From NCBI RefSeq assembly GCF_026151205.1, contig NC_087075.1:10090303-10154302 (forward strand): a DNA stretch of 64,000 bases, given 5' to 3'. The position numbers and the translations under genes are program-made. This document shows, piece after piece, positions 1-10,020 of this stretch (the first letter of the stretch is position 1; the number at the start of each line of letters is the position of its first letter). The notes beneath the pieces were generated by a model. The model made no database searches and had not been told where the DNA came from. It saw nothing but the letters and a program-made list of their open reading frames with translations. Origin of the DNA: Bolinopsis microptera (lineage: Eukaryota; Ctenophora; Tentaculata; Lobata; Bolinopsidae).

Positions 1-1789
1 TCCTTTTAATAGGAAAGATGATGTTTTTTTTTATTATTAAATACTTTTCAAATTTTACAGAGTACAGCAATAGATGAATATAAAATAGAATCGTTCAAAA
101 TATCGCCCCCATCTGTAAAATATGATGGGCACCCAAACACGGTAAACACATAGTGAACTATGTCCGCAGTAACTTGGACCCATACATAGTAGCAAGCATT
201 TAATGTTTAATGCGGTTTTCAGCGAACCTTTTCGTCGTTGAACTTGAGAAGCATTTTCTTTTCGTTAGCACTACGGGACGAAAAACAGGACACCGGAGTT
301 GGAGATTGTTGACACGGAGAAGTCCAGCACGAACCTGGGTAACTTAAATCAGTCTTATGAGGTGGATTAATTTCGTTACTGAACAAATTTCGATATTTTA
401 AAGTCAGTAGTCGGTACCATCTTTTGCGGTTCGATTTTATAGTAGAATTCATAAGATTTGATATCAGAATCTTGCCATAATTCTGTTATACAGTGGACTG
501 AATGACAGTTAATTAACAAGCACGCATATTAGACGACCTGCATTAGTGCAAGATATCACGTGGACCGGTCACGTGCAAAGCATCTCAACTTCCGCACTAT
601 CTGGGTAGTTTGTACATGAGAACCCTCGTTACCATGGTTTCTACGCAACTTGTATTCGTTTACATAATTTGCACGTGGGCGGTCGTACATTATACATTAT
701 ACAGCAGAAATAATTCTTTGAATTATAGTATTGATGAGAGGTTCAGTTGGTCCTTACTGCTTCAAAGTCAAACACAATATAATCTACAGGCTTTAGTACT
801 TTATAATTATTACTCATGTACGAGTTCTAAATATCATGTAGCTTTATATATTATAGAATATTCGGTGCAACCATATTTTACTTTGAGCAAACAATTGTAC
901 CTATATATTCTCATCGTTGAGAGTAGTAGAATATTCTATATCACGTGCTCCGGAACTCCGTTATTATCCAACTTTTAACATAATATACATTTTAGAGGCA
1001 GCTTCTAATTTTAGCATGTTTGGAACATCATAAGAAGGGAAGCTTTGTAAGTAAGGGGTATTGTTTACTTTTACGCGATCGTGATATATAAGACCAACAA
1101 ATTAAGATTTAAAATATTTCTCACGGTAGCAAATATTTTGTAATGCGATGTAACTTCGCTTCCTTTTCATAACATAAAACCGCAGTACTAAACACAGCAT
1201 GAGCACTTATATCGACTCAGCCCTGCTCATTAATTATTAACACTAGCTGCAGGTATAGCTTATAATTACAAGAATGTTAGTTCACATGTCCATGTCCATC
1301 TAAACTTTAATGAAAAGGATTATTGCTAAATAAATGGCCCGCTTGTAACTGATTTTAAACAGACCTGGTATATAATTTTCCATTAAGTTCCTTTGATAGT
1401 AAGTCTAGCCAATCTTCGAGCAGTATCCGTGGCATCCGTACTAACGTCAACACACTCTTTCATAAAGTACAGTACTGGAACCAAATTTACGATCTGAAGA
1501 GTAAATATCACAATAATTTACAGAAATTATTTGAAACCTACTTGTCAGTTATATCAATTTACAATATATAGTAATCTGCTAGGGCTTTCCTAATATTGAT
1601 TATACGGTCCGGTTGAGTACACATTCTAAAACAATACCAGTTTAACGATATTTTAATTCAAATTCTACTCTATTCTTCTATTTCAGTCTGTTTCTAATAT
1701 GAGCATTGCTCCTCGAGGCTCGACCATCTCAAGTTTAATTGTTACCAATTTTAAACGAAAAGTGCTGCAGTCTTCAATCTAAAACTGAC
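1..1789. other. AT-rich stretch without a recognised gene
   Basis: No recognisable protein, RNA gene or mobile element was seen here. Open frames near 219-452 (minus) and 610-978 (plus) have low-complexity composition, no family resemblance and no convincing splice context. Confidence 0.5.
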
Positions 1790-2629
1790 CTGAACACTGA
1801 AGGCGGCAATGCTTGACATCTTGTTAGTATGAAGTATCCCTTCATCAGGTTCAGGAGAGGTGTGCGGGGATCTTTATTAGCAGGCTTTCCTGGACCACGA
1901 TTTAGCTGACAGGGTTCTCCTGAGAAAATAAAATAGTCAACATGCGTTTTGCATTTATGTTTGCAACTGTCAGACAGCGACAGGATGCAAAAATATGAAC
2001 TTTCATAAATTAAATATAAAGAACAAAAGGTACCATGCAGCTGTAAAATTCAGTCAGTATATTTTTAAATGCCTTAATTGGTAATCAGAATCCAGACAAA
2101 AGATGGTGGCTTAATAAATACGTTACATAAACTTTATACCAAAAGCATAGACCGTACCTGACTCAATCGATTATTGGTATCGCCGTTTGCACCGTTTACT
2201 TAGGGAACAGAGGCGATAATACCAACCGGATAGCAGGTCAATGGCAGTTTTGTCAGATTTGTCAGAGAATTTGGCATGTCTCTAGTACCTTTTGGTCTTC
2301 CCAAGATGCTCGATCATGGACATTCTTAAGAAGCTTGTCGATAATTTCAACACTAGGGTAACCTAGAAACAAACACAATTAACTCATAATAGTAAGAGGA
2401 CATAAATTAGACCATGCAGTACGATGTTAACACTGCGATGTTAACACTGGACGGTTACATAGCGAATGTAGTTGATTAGAATTCCTGCAATTCAAGCAGT
2501 TATTCGCATACAAAATCTTTGAAAAGCGAAGCGGGATATGTACAGGAATCTTAACTTACTTTTTGTTTGGTTGCCACCTCTTGGCAAAGAATGCAGTTAT
2601 CTAGCGTAAAGTTGACCCGAGAAACGTTT
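1790..2629 (-). other. Possible minus-strand exons of an unrecognised gene or pseudogene
   Basis: Read on the minus strand, three short open segments have an acceptor AG in front and a donor GT behind: 2560-2629 (contains NCILCQEVATKQK, with a CxxC pair), 2289-2362 (contains YPSVEIIDKLLKN) and 1790-1919 (contains EPCQLNRGPGKPANKD, preceded by a pyrimidine-rich acceptor). The reading phases do not join cleanly from one exon to the next, so this may be a decayed gene, may have unseen exons between, or may be chance. No family is assigned. The CxxC and the helical composition of the second segment are the only protein-like signs. Confidence 0.2.
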
Positions 2630-2786
2630 CTATTTAGACAAGTTTATAGCAATCTGAAAGTGAGGACGGTTAGATTAAATTAACAGATTACGACAGTAAA
2701 AAGTAAGTTCGAATTTCTAACAATTTTTTTGTGCACAAATATTCATGGCATGAGAGTATTAAAGTTGTACAAAAGAGCACACATAC

Positions 2787-2843
2787 CGTACGATTGCAGT
2801 TCACGAATGGACAATGTGAAAAATCTTTATTTATCGGGCATCC
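2787..2843 (-). other. Candidate 57-nt exon, copy 1
   Basis: On the minus strand a TTCCCACAG acceptor precedes 57 open bases encoding GCPINKDFSHCPFVNCNRT, followed by a GTATGTG donor. The length is a multiple of three. The matching stretch in the second duplicate keeps both splice signals and the frame. Three cysteines and a histidine could bind metal, but no family is recognised. It does not join in phase to the other candidate exons downstream. Confidence 0.25.
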
Positions 2844-3358
2844 CTGTGGGAACGCAGAGCGGGCCTACACACGCTTTGAGTTAAGTCTCCATTCATTCCA
2901 ATAATATAGTACAGTATGGCAGCGAAACAAAGTTGGCAACAATATGATCGTAAGGGTCTTAGATAGTACTACCATATTCCGTTGCGAAATCGTGAACAAA
3001 CAGACCGGTCCAATTTCAACCACAAACGGAACACTACAAGGAATAGAACATAGATTAAACATTACAACAATAACCCTTGGTAACGTAACGCTTGCGGAGG
3101 AATTCAAATATCAAAAAAATAGAATTTATTTTTTGAGCCGCGCATTATTTGACAATTTTTATGTTTATTTACCAATTATATTATATATATATTATTTGGA
3201 CAAGATTATAGTAATCTGAAAGTGAGGACGGTTAGATTAAATTAACAGATTACGAAAGTAAAAAGTAAGATAGATTAAATTCGAATTTCTAACAATTTTT
3301 TATGCACAAATATTCATGGCATGCGAGTATAAAAGTTGTACAAAAAGAGCACACGTAC

Positions 3359-3415
3359 CTTTTGATTGCAGTTCACGAATGAACAATGTGAGAAATCTTT
3401 ATCTATCGGGCATCC
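3359..3415 (-). other. Candidate 57-nt exon, copy 2
   Basis: This is the duplicate of the candidate exon at 2787-2843. A TTCCCCAG acceptor, 57 open bases encoding GCPIDKDFSHCSFVNCNQK, and a GTACGTG donor are seen on the minus strand. Frame, cysteines and histidine are preserved. Differences are one silent change and several replacements, so selection is not evident from two copies. Confidence 0.25.
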
Positions 3416-3745
3416 CTGGGGAACGCAGGGCGGGCCTACACCCCACACACTTCGAGTTCAAGTCTTCCTCCACAGCATTCCAATAATATGGTACAGTAGA
3501 ATGATCCCAGGGGTGAAGCAAAATAGGGAGTGGCAGCGCGACAAAGTTGGCAACAATATGATCGTAAGGGTCTTAGCTAATACTACCATATTCCGTTGCG
3601 AAATCGTTGTGAACAAACAAACCGATCCGATTCCAACCACAAACGGAACTCTACAAGCAACATAGATTTAGAGTTCCTACAATTACCCATAGAAACGTAA
3701 CGCTTGCGGAGATATTCAAATATTAAAAATGTACAGCATTTAGTG

Positions 3746-4620
3746 TTTTGAGCCGCGCATTTTTGAACTTTTGTCGTGTTTATTTACACAATTATTTGGC
3801 GAATGTAATTACAAATCTAAATATCGAAAATATGAGATTCCAGATTCTTAATTTCAAAATTTATGTTTCTTCATACTTAAATAGGTACGTGGCACTAATA
3901 TTTGTCATTTATTTTGCACGATACGTGCTTTTAAATTTTAATAAGTGTAATGAAACTATAAATTTACTTTATCATTTATATATTATGATTTTGGCCTAAT
4001 AACTTGGTGAATTAAAACTTTGTGATCGCAATGGATATTTGAAGTTTATTTGTGATATCATTATTTCTGCCGCAACATTGTGATTTTTAATAAAAATTAT
4101 CAATAACTAGAACTTACAACATATAAAGACGCGCGCGATAAAAATACAAAGTTATTATGAATAATTTATATATAAACAGTTTTTTCAATTAGTAATTTAC
4201 AATGGAAAAGGTTGTTATATATTAAAATAAAAATAAAAGCGACCAAATGAATCAACTTCAACACGGGAAAAAAAAGTGATGTACATTTTACAATGTGTTT
4301 TAAATACAAGTAATCGTATTACTTATATTTTGCATTATATAACGGCATAGTCATACTAATTTATTATATATATAAAAAACAGCAATTGCACATCAAAATT
4401 CCCATCAAATGTCAAAAATTAGAAATTTAATGCAGTATAAATATTAACAATAGTTATATGCATGGTTGATGTTGAACTAAACTGTGCAAAAGCTGCGCGC
4501 GCAATGCAAACTACAAGCGTTTAGTTGCAAATCAAGGTCTACCGAACTTTGTAGGGCGCGAAACGTTTTTATCTTGACGTGTTTGCGCGTCCTGAGTAAT
4601 CAGCTCGCGGTGGGTGTGAC
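3746..4620. other. AT-rich non-coding stretch
   Basis: Very AT-rich with many short A/T runs. No gene, repeat family or RNA was recognised. Confidence 0.5.
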
Positions 4621-4824
4621 CTTGTCATACGTTGTATGACTATGACCCGCCGCGCGCACGAAGTGCGCGGCTCCCCCTGTATCGTCGAAGACGAATATAG
4701 TGAAGCGACAGTGGGGGTCACCACGTGATACAATTGTGACCCCCATTGTCGTTTCACTATAGTGTAAACCCTGTAGATCGGAGTTTCTACTAGATCGTGC
4801 GCGGCAGGGCATATAACGTATGAC
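4621..4824. repeat. A repeat: GC-rich fold-back element
   Basis: The ends carry the same motif in opposite orientation (GTCATACGTTGTATGAC near the left, AACGTATGAC at the right). The middle holds a long inverted repeat around 4700-4760 (GTGAAGCGACAGTGGGGGTC against GACCCCCATTGTCGTTTCAC). Related pieces lie at 7671-7770, 8284-8345 and 35337-35415. No coding capacity; it looks like a non-autonomous fold-back element. Confidence 0.6.
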
Positions 4825-5784
4825 TAGGGGGTGCAGGATAAAAATAAACTTGCTCGGATTATCAACATTTTTGTACTATTGTTTTCTAGAGATTGTGAAA
4901 ATTTTCATAGTACCATGAAATTTGTCATATCTTTTTTGGAATGATCAGTGAGTTTCGCCTAGGTGCCATATTTGATGGTGCGCGGCCTTTGGCGTAAAAG
5001 AATGAAGAAGGTGTAAACAGTAAAAGTCTCGTAATTTGACGAAATTCGTTGATTTTTGTTGTATTATTCTGTCATATCTTCAGTTCCTTGAATGAGATCA
5101 TTCTGAAAATTTGTGACAACCTTCCAATGGCAATAGGGCTTTCACATCTTTCCGAAAAATTTGGTGGATATCTAAGTTGATATAGTTAATAGTGATGAAA
5201 ATGGGGCAAAATACAGCAAAATACGCCGCTGTTAGCTGTTATATCAATATGACATAAAACTTTGATGGTTGGATATGCTTTACATTTTTCGGACATTTTC
5301 CTTGTAGATTTATAATTAAGCTAACCAATTGTTGTTAAAATTGGATCAAAGGAAGGTTACTCAATGCGCATTTGTTTCAAGAATTTTGTGCTGGCCGAAA
5401 TTAGTGACTAGATGTTTTGAAAGAGCATTAAAATGATTCGTATTTTGTAAAAAGTTAAAGCAATGATGTTTACTTAGAAGACTTGATTAAAATTTTAATG
5501 CGTTTTTGGGTAAAGCTGTGCGCGAGGCAAGCTGTATTCTCCATACTCCTCTTAAAATAACGAGATTTTAACCTTCTAGTCAGAAAAATCGATCATCGAA
5601 TTTTTTAACGGGTGATACTCGTAAAATATCTGTTCCATATATTGGACCGTCGACGAGTCCAACTCGGCGCGCGTCCTGGTAGGTTGTAAACCTACAACAA
5701 ATTTTGTGCTGGCCGAAATTAGCGCTAAAAAACCATCCTACAGTCGGCACGCGCGGCTCACTGTCGATGGCGCACTACCTAGTA
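4825..5784 (+). repeat. B repeat, copy 1 (carries an F repeat)
   Basis: Begins with TAGGGGGTGCAGGATAAAAA and ends near GATGGCGCACTACCT. The sequence is shared with 6266-6880 (same orientation) and 8649-9252 (opposite). The termini form an imperfect inverted repeat (GTGCACCAT against GTGCGCCAT). An F repeat at 5608-5697 sits near the right end and separates two copies of the internal motif TTTTGTGCTGGCCGAAATTA. No reading frame is conserved among copies, so it is a non-autonomous element. Confidence 0.6.
5608..5697 (+). repeat. F repeat, ~90 bp, full copy
   Basis: Runs from AACGGGTGATACTCGTAAAA to TAGGTTGTAAACCTACAA. It contains two potential hairpins (CGAGT-CCA-ACTCG and GTAGGTT-GTA-AACCTAC). 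Other copies are 7118-7205 (minus), 7487-7570 (plus), a 5' piece at 7851-7890 and a 3' piece at 9255-9312. Function unknown. Confidence 0.6.
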
Positions 5785-6265
5785 TGACAATATTTATAAA
5801 CTGTTCATGCTGTCAGTTGACTGATATTTTGTATTTGCCTGCAAAACCGTTTAAATCATTTTAAGTTGTTCTATACTTATAGTTAGGCAAAACTTGTCTC
5901 AATCACACGTCGTGACCCTCATCGCCATTTTATCTACATTTGATTTAGTATATAATAGTAATAGTATCGGGGCGATCGAAAGCCACGATCACGATATTAT
6001 TATTACAGCTGCGCACTCGTGCGCTGCGCGTTGGGCCTACAATGTGAGGCAAGTTTTAACCCTATTATAATATTATATGTTAGGGGTTTTTAGGAATCAG
6101 CACCCAAAAAAACGTTGAATGATGCAACTTTGGAACTTTCACATGCTCAGGGCCCGGCCGTTTGTAAAAAACTCAACATTCTTGGCAAAAGATGATCAAT
6201 GCAGTATCAATGATTATTATTATTAATGCATGGGATCGGCAATCTTATCACTTATAGTCACTTTC
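5785..6265. other. No recognised feature
   Basis: AT-rich interval between two B repeats, with a short TAATAG-rich stretch near 5950. No coding region was recognised. Confidence 0.5.
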
Positions 6266-6880
6266 TATTAGGGGGTACGGTGCACGATAAAAATAAACTT
6301 GCTCGGATTTTCAAAATGTTTGTACCATTGCTTTCTAGAGATTGTGAGAATTTTCACACTAGTACCAAATTTGTCATAACTTTTTGGAATGATCAGTGAG
6401 TTTCGCCTAGGTACCATATTTGATGGTGCGCGGCTTTTGGAGTAAAATTAGGTGTAAAATAAAGTCGCGTAATTTGACGAAATTCGTAAATTTTTGTCGT
6501 ATTATTTTGTCATATCTTCGGTTCCTAAACATGAATCATGCTGAAAATTTGTCAGAACCTTCCAATCATACTTAACTACCGAACCTAATTTAGTTGGGAG
6601 AGATTGGCCTTGATTAAGAAGTCTAAAAATGACAAAATAGGTATAAATCCGTTAATAACTCAAATTCTGACCTTCGAAATTGCTCAAACTAATTTAGGTT
6701 CAGTAGGAAATAGGTGTTTACGTAAGCTGACCAAATTTCAACTAAATTGTTATATGGGAAGTATTATAATTTTTTGATTGTTTCTGAAATAATGTGCTGG
6801 CCGAAATAAGAGCTAAATGAGTAAAAACGATTCAATGGTCAGCGCGCGTGTCTTACGGTCGATGGCGCACTGCCTATATC
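6266..6880 (+). repeat. B repeat, copy 2
   Basis: Same orientation as copy 1. Starts TTAGGGGGTACGGTGCACGA and ends near GATGGCGCACTGCC. The AATAAACTTGCTCGGA block and the GTGCTGGCCGAAAT block are in the same order as in copy 1, without the F repeat. Confidence 0.6.
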
Positions 6881-7117
6881 TATTTCTAAGCGACGTTAAA
6901 TTTAATGTCATTATTAATTAAAAATTCCAAACAAGGGATAATAAAATTCCAAACAAGGGATAATATAGTTGAATACAACGCCCAAGTCACAAGTTTAATC
7001 TTTCCCTATTTCATTCCATATTTTAATTAATTTGAAAATAAACGTATGGGTTTCCAATTCTGTAGTCAGTGGTGAAGTTGGATAACGTTGCTTTGTGCTT
7101 GTTATAATTTAACTGGA
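6881..7117. other. No recognised feature
   Basis: AT-rich interval with a short direct duplication (AAAATTCCAAACAAGGGATA twice near 6925-6965). No gene seen. Confidence 0.4.
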
Positions 7118-7205
7118 TGACGTTGTAGGTTTACAACCTACCAGGATGCGCGCCGATTTGACCCGTCGACGGTCCAATATATGGAACAGATATTTTACGT
7201 TAAGG
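7118..7205 (-). repeat. F repeat, inverted copy
   Basis: Reverse complement of the F repeat at 5608-5697, from TTGTAGGTTTACAACCTACC to GGAACAGATATTTTACG. Confidence 0.55.
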
Positions 7206-7486
7206 ATGAAGGGAAATTTAAAAATTTGTGATTCGCGCATGCAGTATGGTGGTCTATCTCTGAAATTAAAATAAATATCGACCTCCGGTTTCACTTTCAG
7301 CAAAATGTTTGTCTCGTGAAATAAAACTAAAGTTAGCTTCCAATAGCAAAATGTGGGACAACGTAAGCAGTAAGTTTTGAGTTATCCCAAAAAGTCTTAT
7401 TTTGGGCCGAATAAAAGTTCACAACTTCAAACTGTAACTTTGCAGATTCCTGTCCTCTGATTGGCTGAATTGTGTCACGTGCAGCT

Positions 7487-7570
7487 TAAACGGGTGATAC
7501 TCGTAAAATATCTGTTCCACCGTCACGAGTCCAACTCGGCGCGCGTCCTGGTAGGTTGTAAATCTACAAG
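7487..7570 (+). repeat. F repeat, third copy
   Basis: Same orientation as 5608-5697 with a short internal deletion (the TATATTGGA segment is missing). Ends GGTAGGTTGTAAATCTACAA. Confidence 0.55.
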
Positions 7571-7670
7571 TGCAGCTTGGACAATGGAATGCGTCACGCG
7601 AGCTCAAACCTCGGCTGTTAAAAAGCACATAACCTCTAGCGAGCCCGCCAGCCGGTATTATTTTGTATCA

Positions 7671-7770
7671 CGTGGTGACCCCCACGGTCGCTTCACTATA
7701 GTGTAGAGTTTCGACGATACAGGGGGAGCCGCGCACTCGTGCGCGGCGGGTCATACAACGTATGACAAGT
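7671..7770 (-). repeat. A repeat, half copy
   Basis: Matches one arm of the fold-back element at 4621-4824, including GACCCCCACGGTCGCTTCAC, the GCGCACTCGTGCGC palindrome and the terminal CATACAACGTATGAC. Confidence 0.55.
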
Positions 7771-7906
7771 ATTATTTACAGCCGGTCAATAGTAAGGTTT
7801 TTGAAGAATGAACGTAGTATATATAGAGTCAATGACAATAATTAACAATAACGGGTGATACCCGTAAAATATTTGTTCCAAATATTATTATTAGACCGAC
7901 TTTTAC

Positions 7907-7985
7907 CTGGGGACCTCAGCTCAGGCTATTATGGTCATAAACATAGAAATTCGGCGGAATGACAGGCTGAGCGCGGCCCAGTAAG
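7907..7985. repeat. G repeat (~80 bp)
   Basis: Starts ACCTGGGGACC and ends GACAGGCTGAGCGCGGCCCA. Related copies or parts are at 8590-8645, 9466-9510, 25838-25925 and 35555-35630. All share the core ATTCGGCGGAATGACAGGCT or close variants. Non-coding dispersed repeat. Confidence 0.55.
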
Positions 7986-8283
7986 AGGTGCAGTGACTTT
8001 GAGCAGGATACTCGCATGATCGCTCGATTTTACAATCAACAATCCTTGACCGATTTGGTCACGTGACAGGCTAGTAAAATACGAATTCGATTGTTTAGGG
8101 CTCAGGTTAGGGTCAGGGTTGTGATAATATATATAAGGGTTATGGTTAGCTTCGGGGTTATGGTTAGGGTTAGGGCCGGGTTGGGATAAGGGTTTATGTA
8201 AAACCGTTTTGTACGGCTGCAAAACCATAAAAACCAAATGCCAAAGTCACGTGAAATTTTTGGGCGAGCGAATTAGTAAAAGC
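7986..8283 (-). repeat. C repeat with telomere-like TTAGGG stretches
   Basis: A ~300-bp repeat holding imperfect GGTTAGGG units in its centre and ending GGGCGAGCGAATTAGTAAAA. It is the reverse complement of copies at 24410-24690 and 25367-25662, with a diverged relative at 40108-40400. The telomere-like units are interrupted and internal to the element, so this is not a chromosome end. Confidence 0.6.
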
Positions 8284-8648
8284 CATCCTTGACATACGTT
8301 GCATGCCACTTTTCGCGCGCGAAGCGCGCGCCGCCGATCTCTGATATTGGATACGAAACATGTATCAATACAATCCAATAATCAAATTTTACAATCTAAC
8401 TCAGCGCGCGGCTCCTGTAGCGTATACGTCACTTTTCTCTGATTGGTAGTTAGCGTGCACGTGTTTTTTTCTGAGGCTACAATTGGTTCTTAACGATCAC
8501 GTGAATGCTGCAGGTCACGCGCACACCAACTTCTAATGCATAATGAGCACTCGCACTTTTTTTCAGTGCGATGGAGATCTTATTTCACTCAGCCCGAATA
8601 GAGATTCGGCGGAATGATAGGCTGAGCGCGGCCCGGCCCAGTAAGCAG

Positions 8649-9252
8649 TAATAGGTAGTGCGCCATCGACAGTGAGCCGCGCGTGCCGACTGTAGGAAGG
8701 TTTTTTAGCGCTAATTTCGGCCAGCACAATTTTCTTCAAACAAATAGATATTAAGTATCCTTCCCGACCGCCGATTGCAACAAAAATTGGTAAGCTTACT
8801 TATAGACTTACAAAGAAGGTGTCCGAAAAGTTTAAAGCATATCAAACCATCAAACATTATGTTACAGCTAAAAGCAACGTATTTTGCCCCATTTTGATCA
8901 CTATATTAACTCCGATATCCACCAAATTTTTCGGACAGTTGTGAAAGCCCTATTGGAAGGTCGTCGACAATTTTCAGAATGATCTCATTCAAGGAACTGA
9001 AGATATATCCAAATAATACGACAAAAATCAACGAATTTGGTCAAAATTGGTCAAATTACGCGACTTTTACAGCTAATTTTGCTCCAAAAGCCGCGCACCA
9101 TCAAATATGGCACCTAGGCGAAACTCACTAATCTTTCCAAAAAGGTATAAAAAATTTGGTATTGTGAAAATTCTCACAGTCTCTAGAAAACAATGGTACA
9201 AAAATTTTAAAAATCCGAGCAAGTTTATTTTTATGGTGCACCCCCTAGCAGT
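8649..9252 (-). repeat. B repeat, copy 3 (inverted)
   Basis: Reverse complement of the B repeat: starts AGGTAGTGCGCCATCGACAG and ends ATGGTGCACCCCCTAG. At ~600 bp it is the cleanest copy, with no internal F repeat. An F fragment follows directly at 9255-9312. Short open frames inside are not conserved in the other copies. Confidence 0.6.
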
Positions 9253-10020
9253 AAGACCGACCGTCGACGAGTCCAACTCGGTGCGCTTCTTGGTAGGTTA
9301 TAAACCTACAAGGTCAATGACAAAGTGACATGCAAATACATTTGTTGTTTTTTAGTAAAATAAAAAGGTAAAAGTTGCTCTTTAAAAATAACGATCAATC
9401 AGGCTTTTTAAAATACCGCGCCAATAAGTTAAATTTTTTACTACAAGTACATGACTAAAACTTACCTGGGGAGATTCGGTGGAATGACAGGCTGAGCGCG
9501 GCCTAGTATGAGTAAGACTAAAACTAAAACTAAAAGTTATAGTTGTATTACTATTAAAACCAAATTGCATATTCATAATTATTGAAGCGGATGTTTAATT
9601 TTTAAGTCTAAGCCCAAGATGCATAAAAATAAAAAATTAAACTTTGCAAAAGTGGCCAGTGATCTATACTGAATAAATTTTAAAGTAACCAACCAATAAT
9701 TTAAAATTTAATGTTGTACCCCAGTCATTGTAAGAACTACTAGCACTAGCAGTGAACTGGTAATAACGTACAGCAACGTGGTGACAAATGGGTTGAAGAA
9801 GGCAGCAAACGCCACTCCACCGATCGCACCCATGTATGCGACTGTAAACATCAAAGTGCTACTTGCTGCTATTCCATCCGATCCAAAGTATTCAGCATCT
9901 AACTGTAGGATGAGGGTTTCCGTCGTTTGCATCCCGTAAGCCATCTTTGCTACGCCCAAGCAGGCGTACTGAACCCATGATTCCGGCTTGAACATGACAA
10001 CCGCAGTACCCAGCACAACG

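Larger units (their letters stand above)
2637..3745. repeat. ~560-bp tandem duplication, two diverged copies
   Basis: The segment from about 2637 to 3150 is repeated from about 3199 to 3745, starting at a shared 'atctgaaagtgaggacggtt' and ending around 'gagccgcgca'. The copies differ by substitutions and small indels; the second has about 50 extra bases near 3490-3545. Short open frames in the copies (2944-3219, 3366-3665) do not stay in register between copies, which argues against plus-strand coding. Confidence 0.8.

Noticed and set aside
610-978. 122-residue plus-strand open frame
   Set aside because: Tyr/Ser/Leu-rich composition of AT-rich DNA, no family resemblance, no splice or promoter context.
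5640-5697. F repeat resembling a hammerhead ribozyme core (CGACGAGTCC followed by a hairpin)
   Set aside because: The required CUGANGA start and the GAAA after stem II are absent, and no copy restores them. It is kept only as a structured repeat.
8100-8200. Telomere or subtelomere boundary
   Set aside because: TTAGGG units are few, imperfect and internal to a dispersed repeat with ordinary sequence on both sides.
9073-9328. Opposed open frames of 67 and 73 residues
   Set aside because: They lie in B and F repeats and are not open in the other copies.
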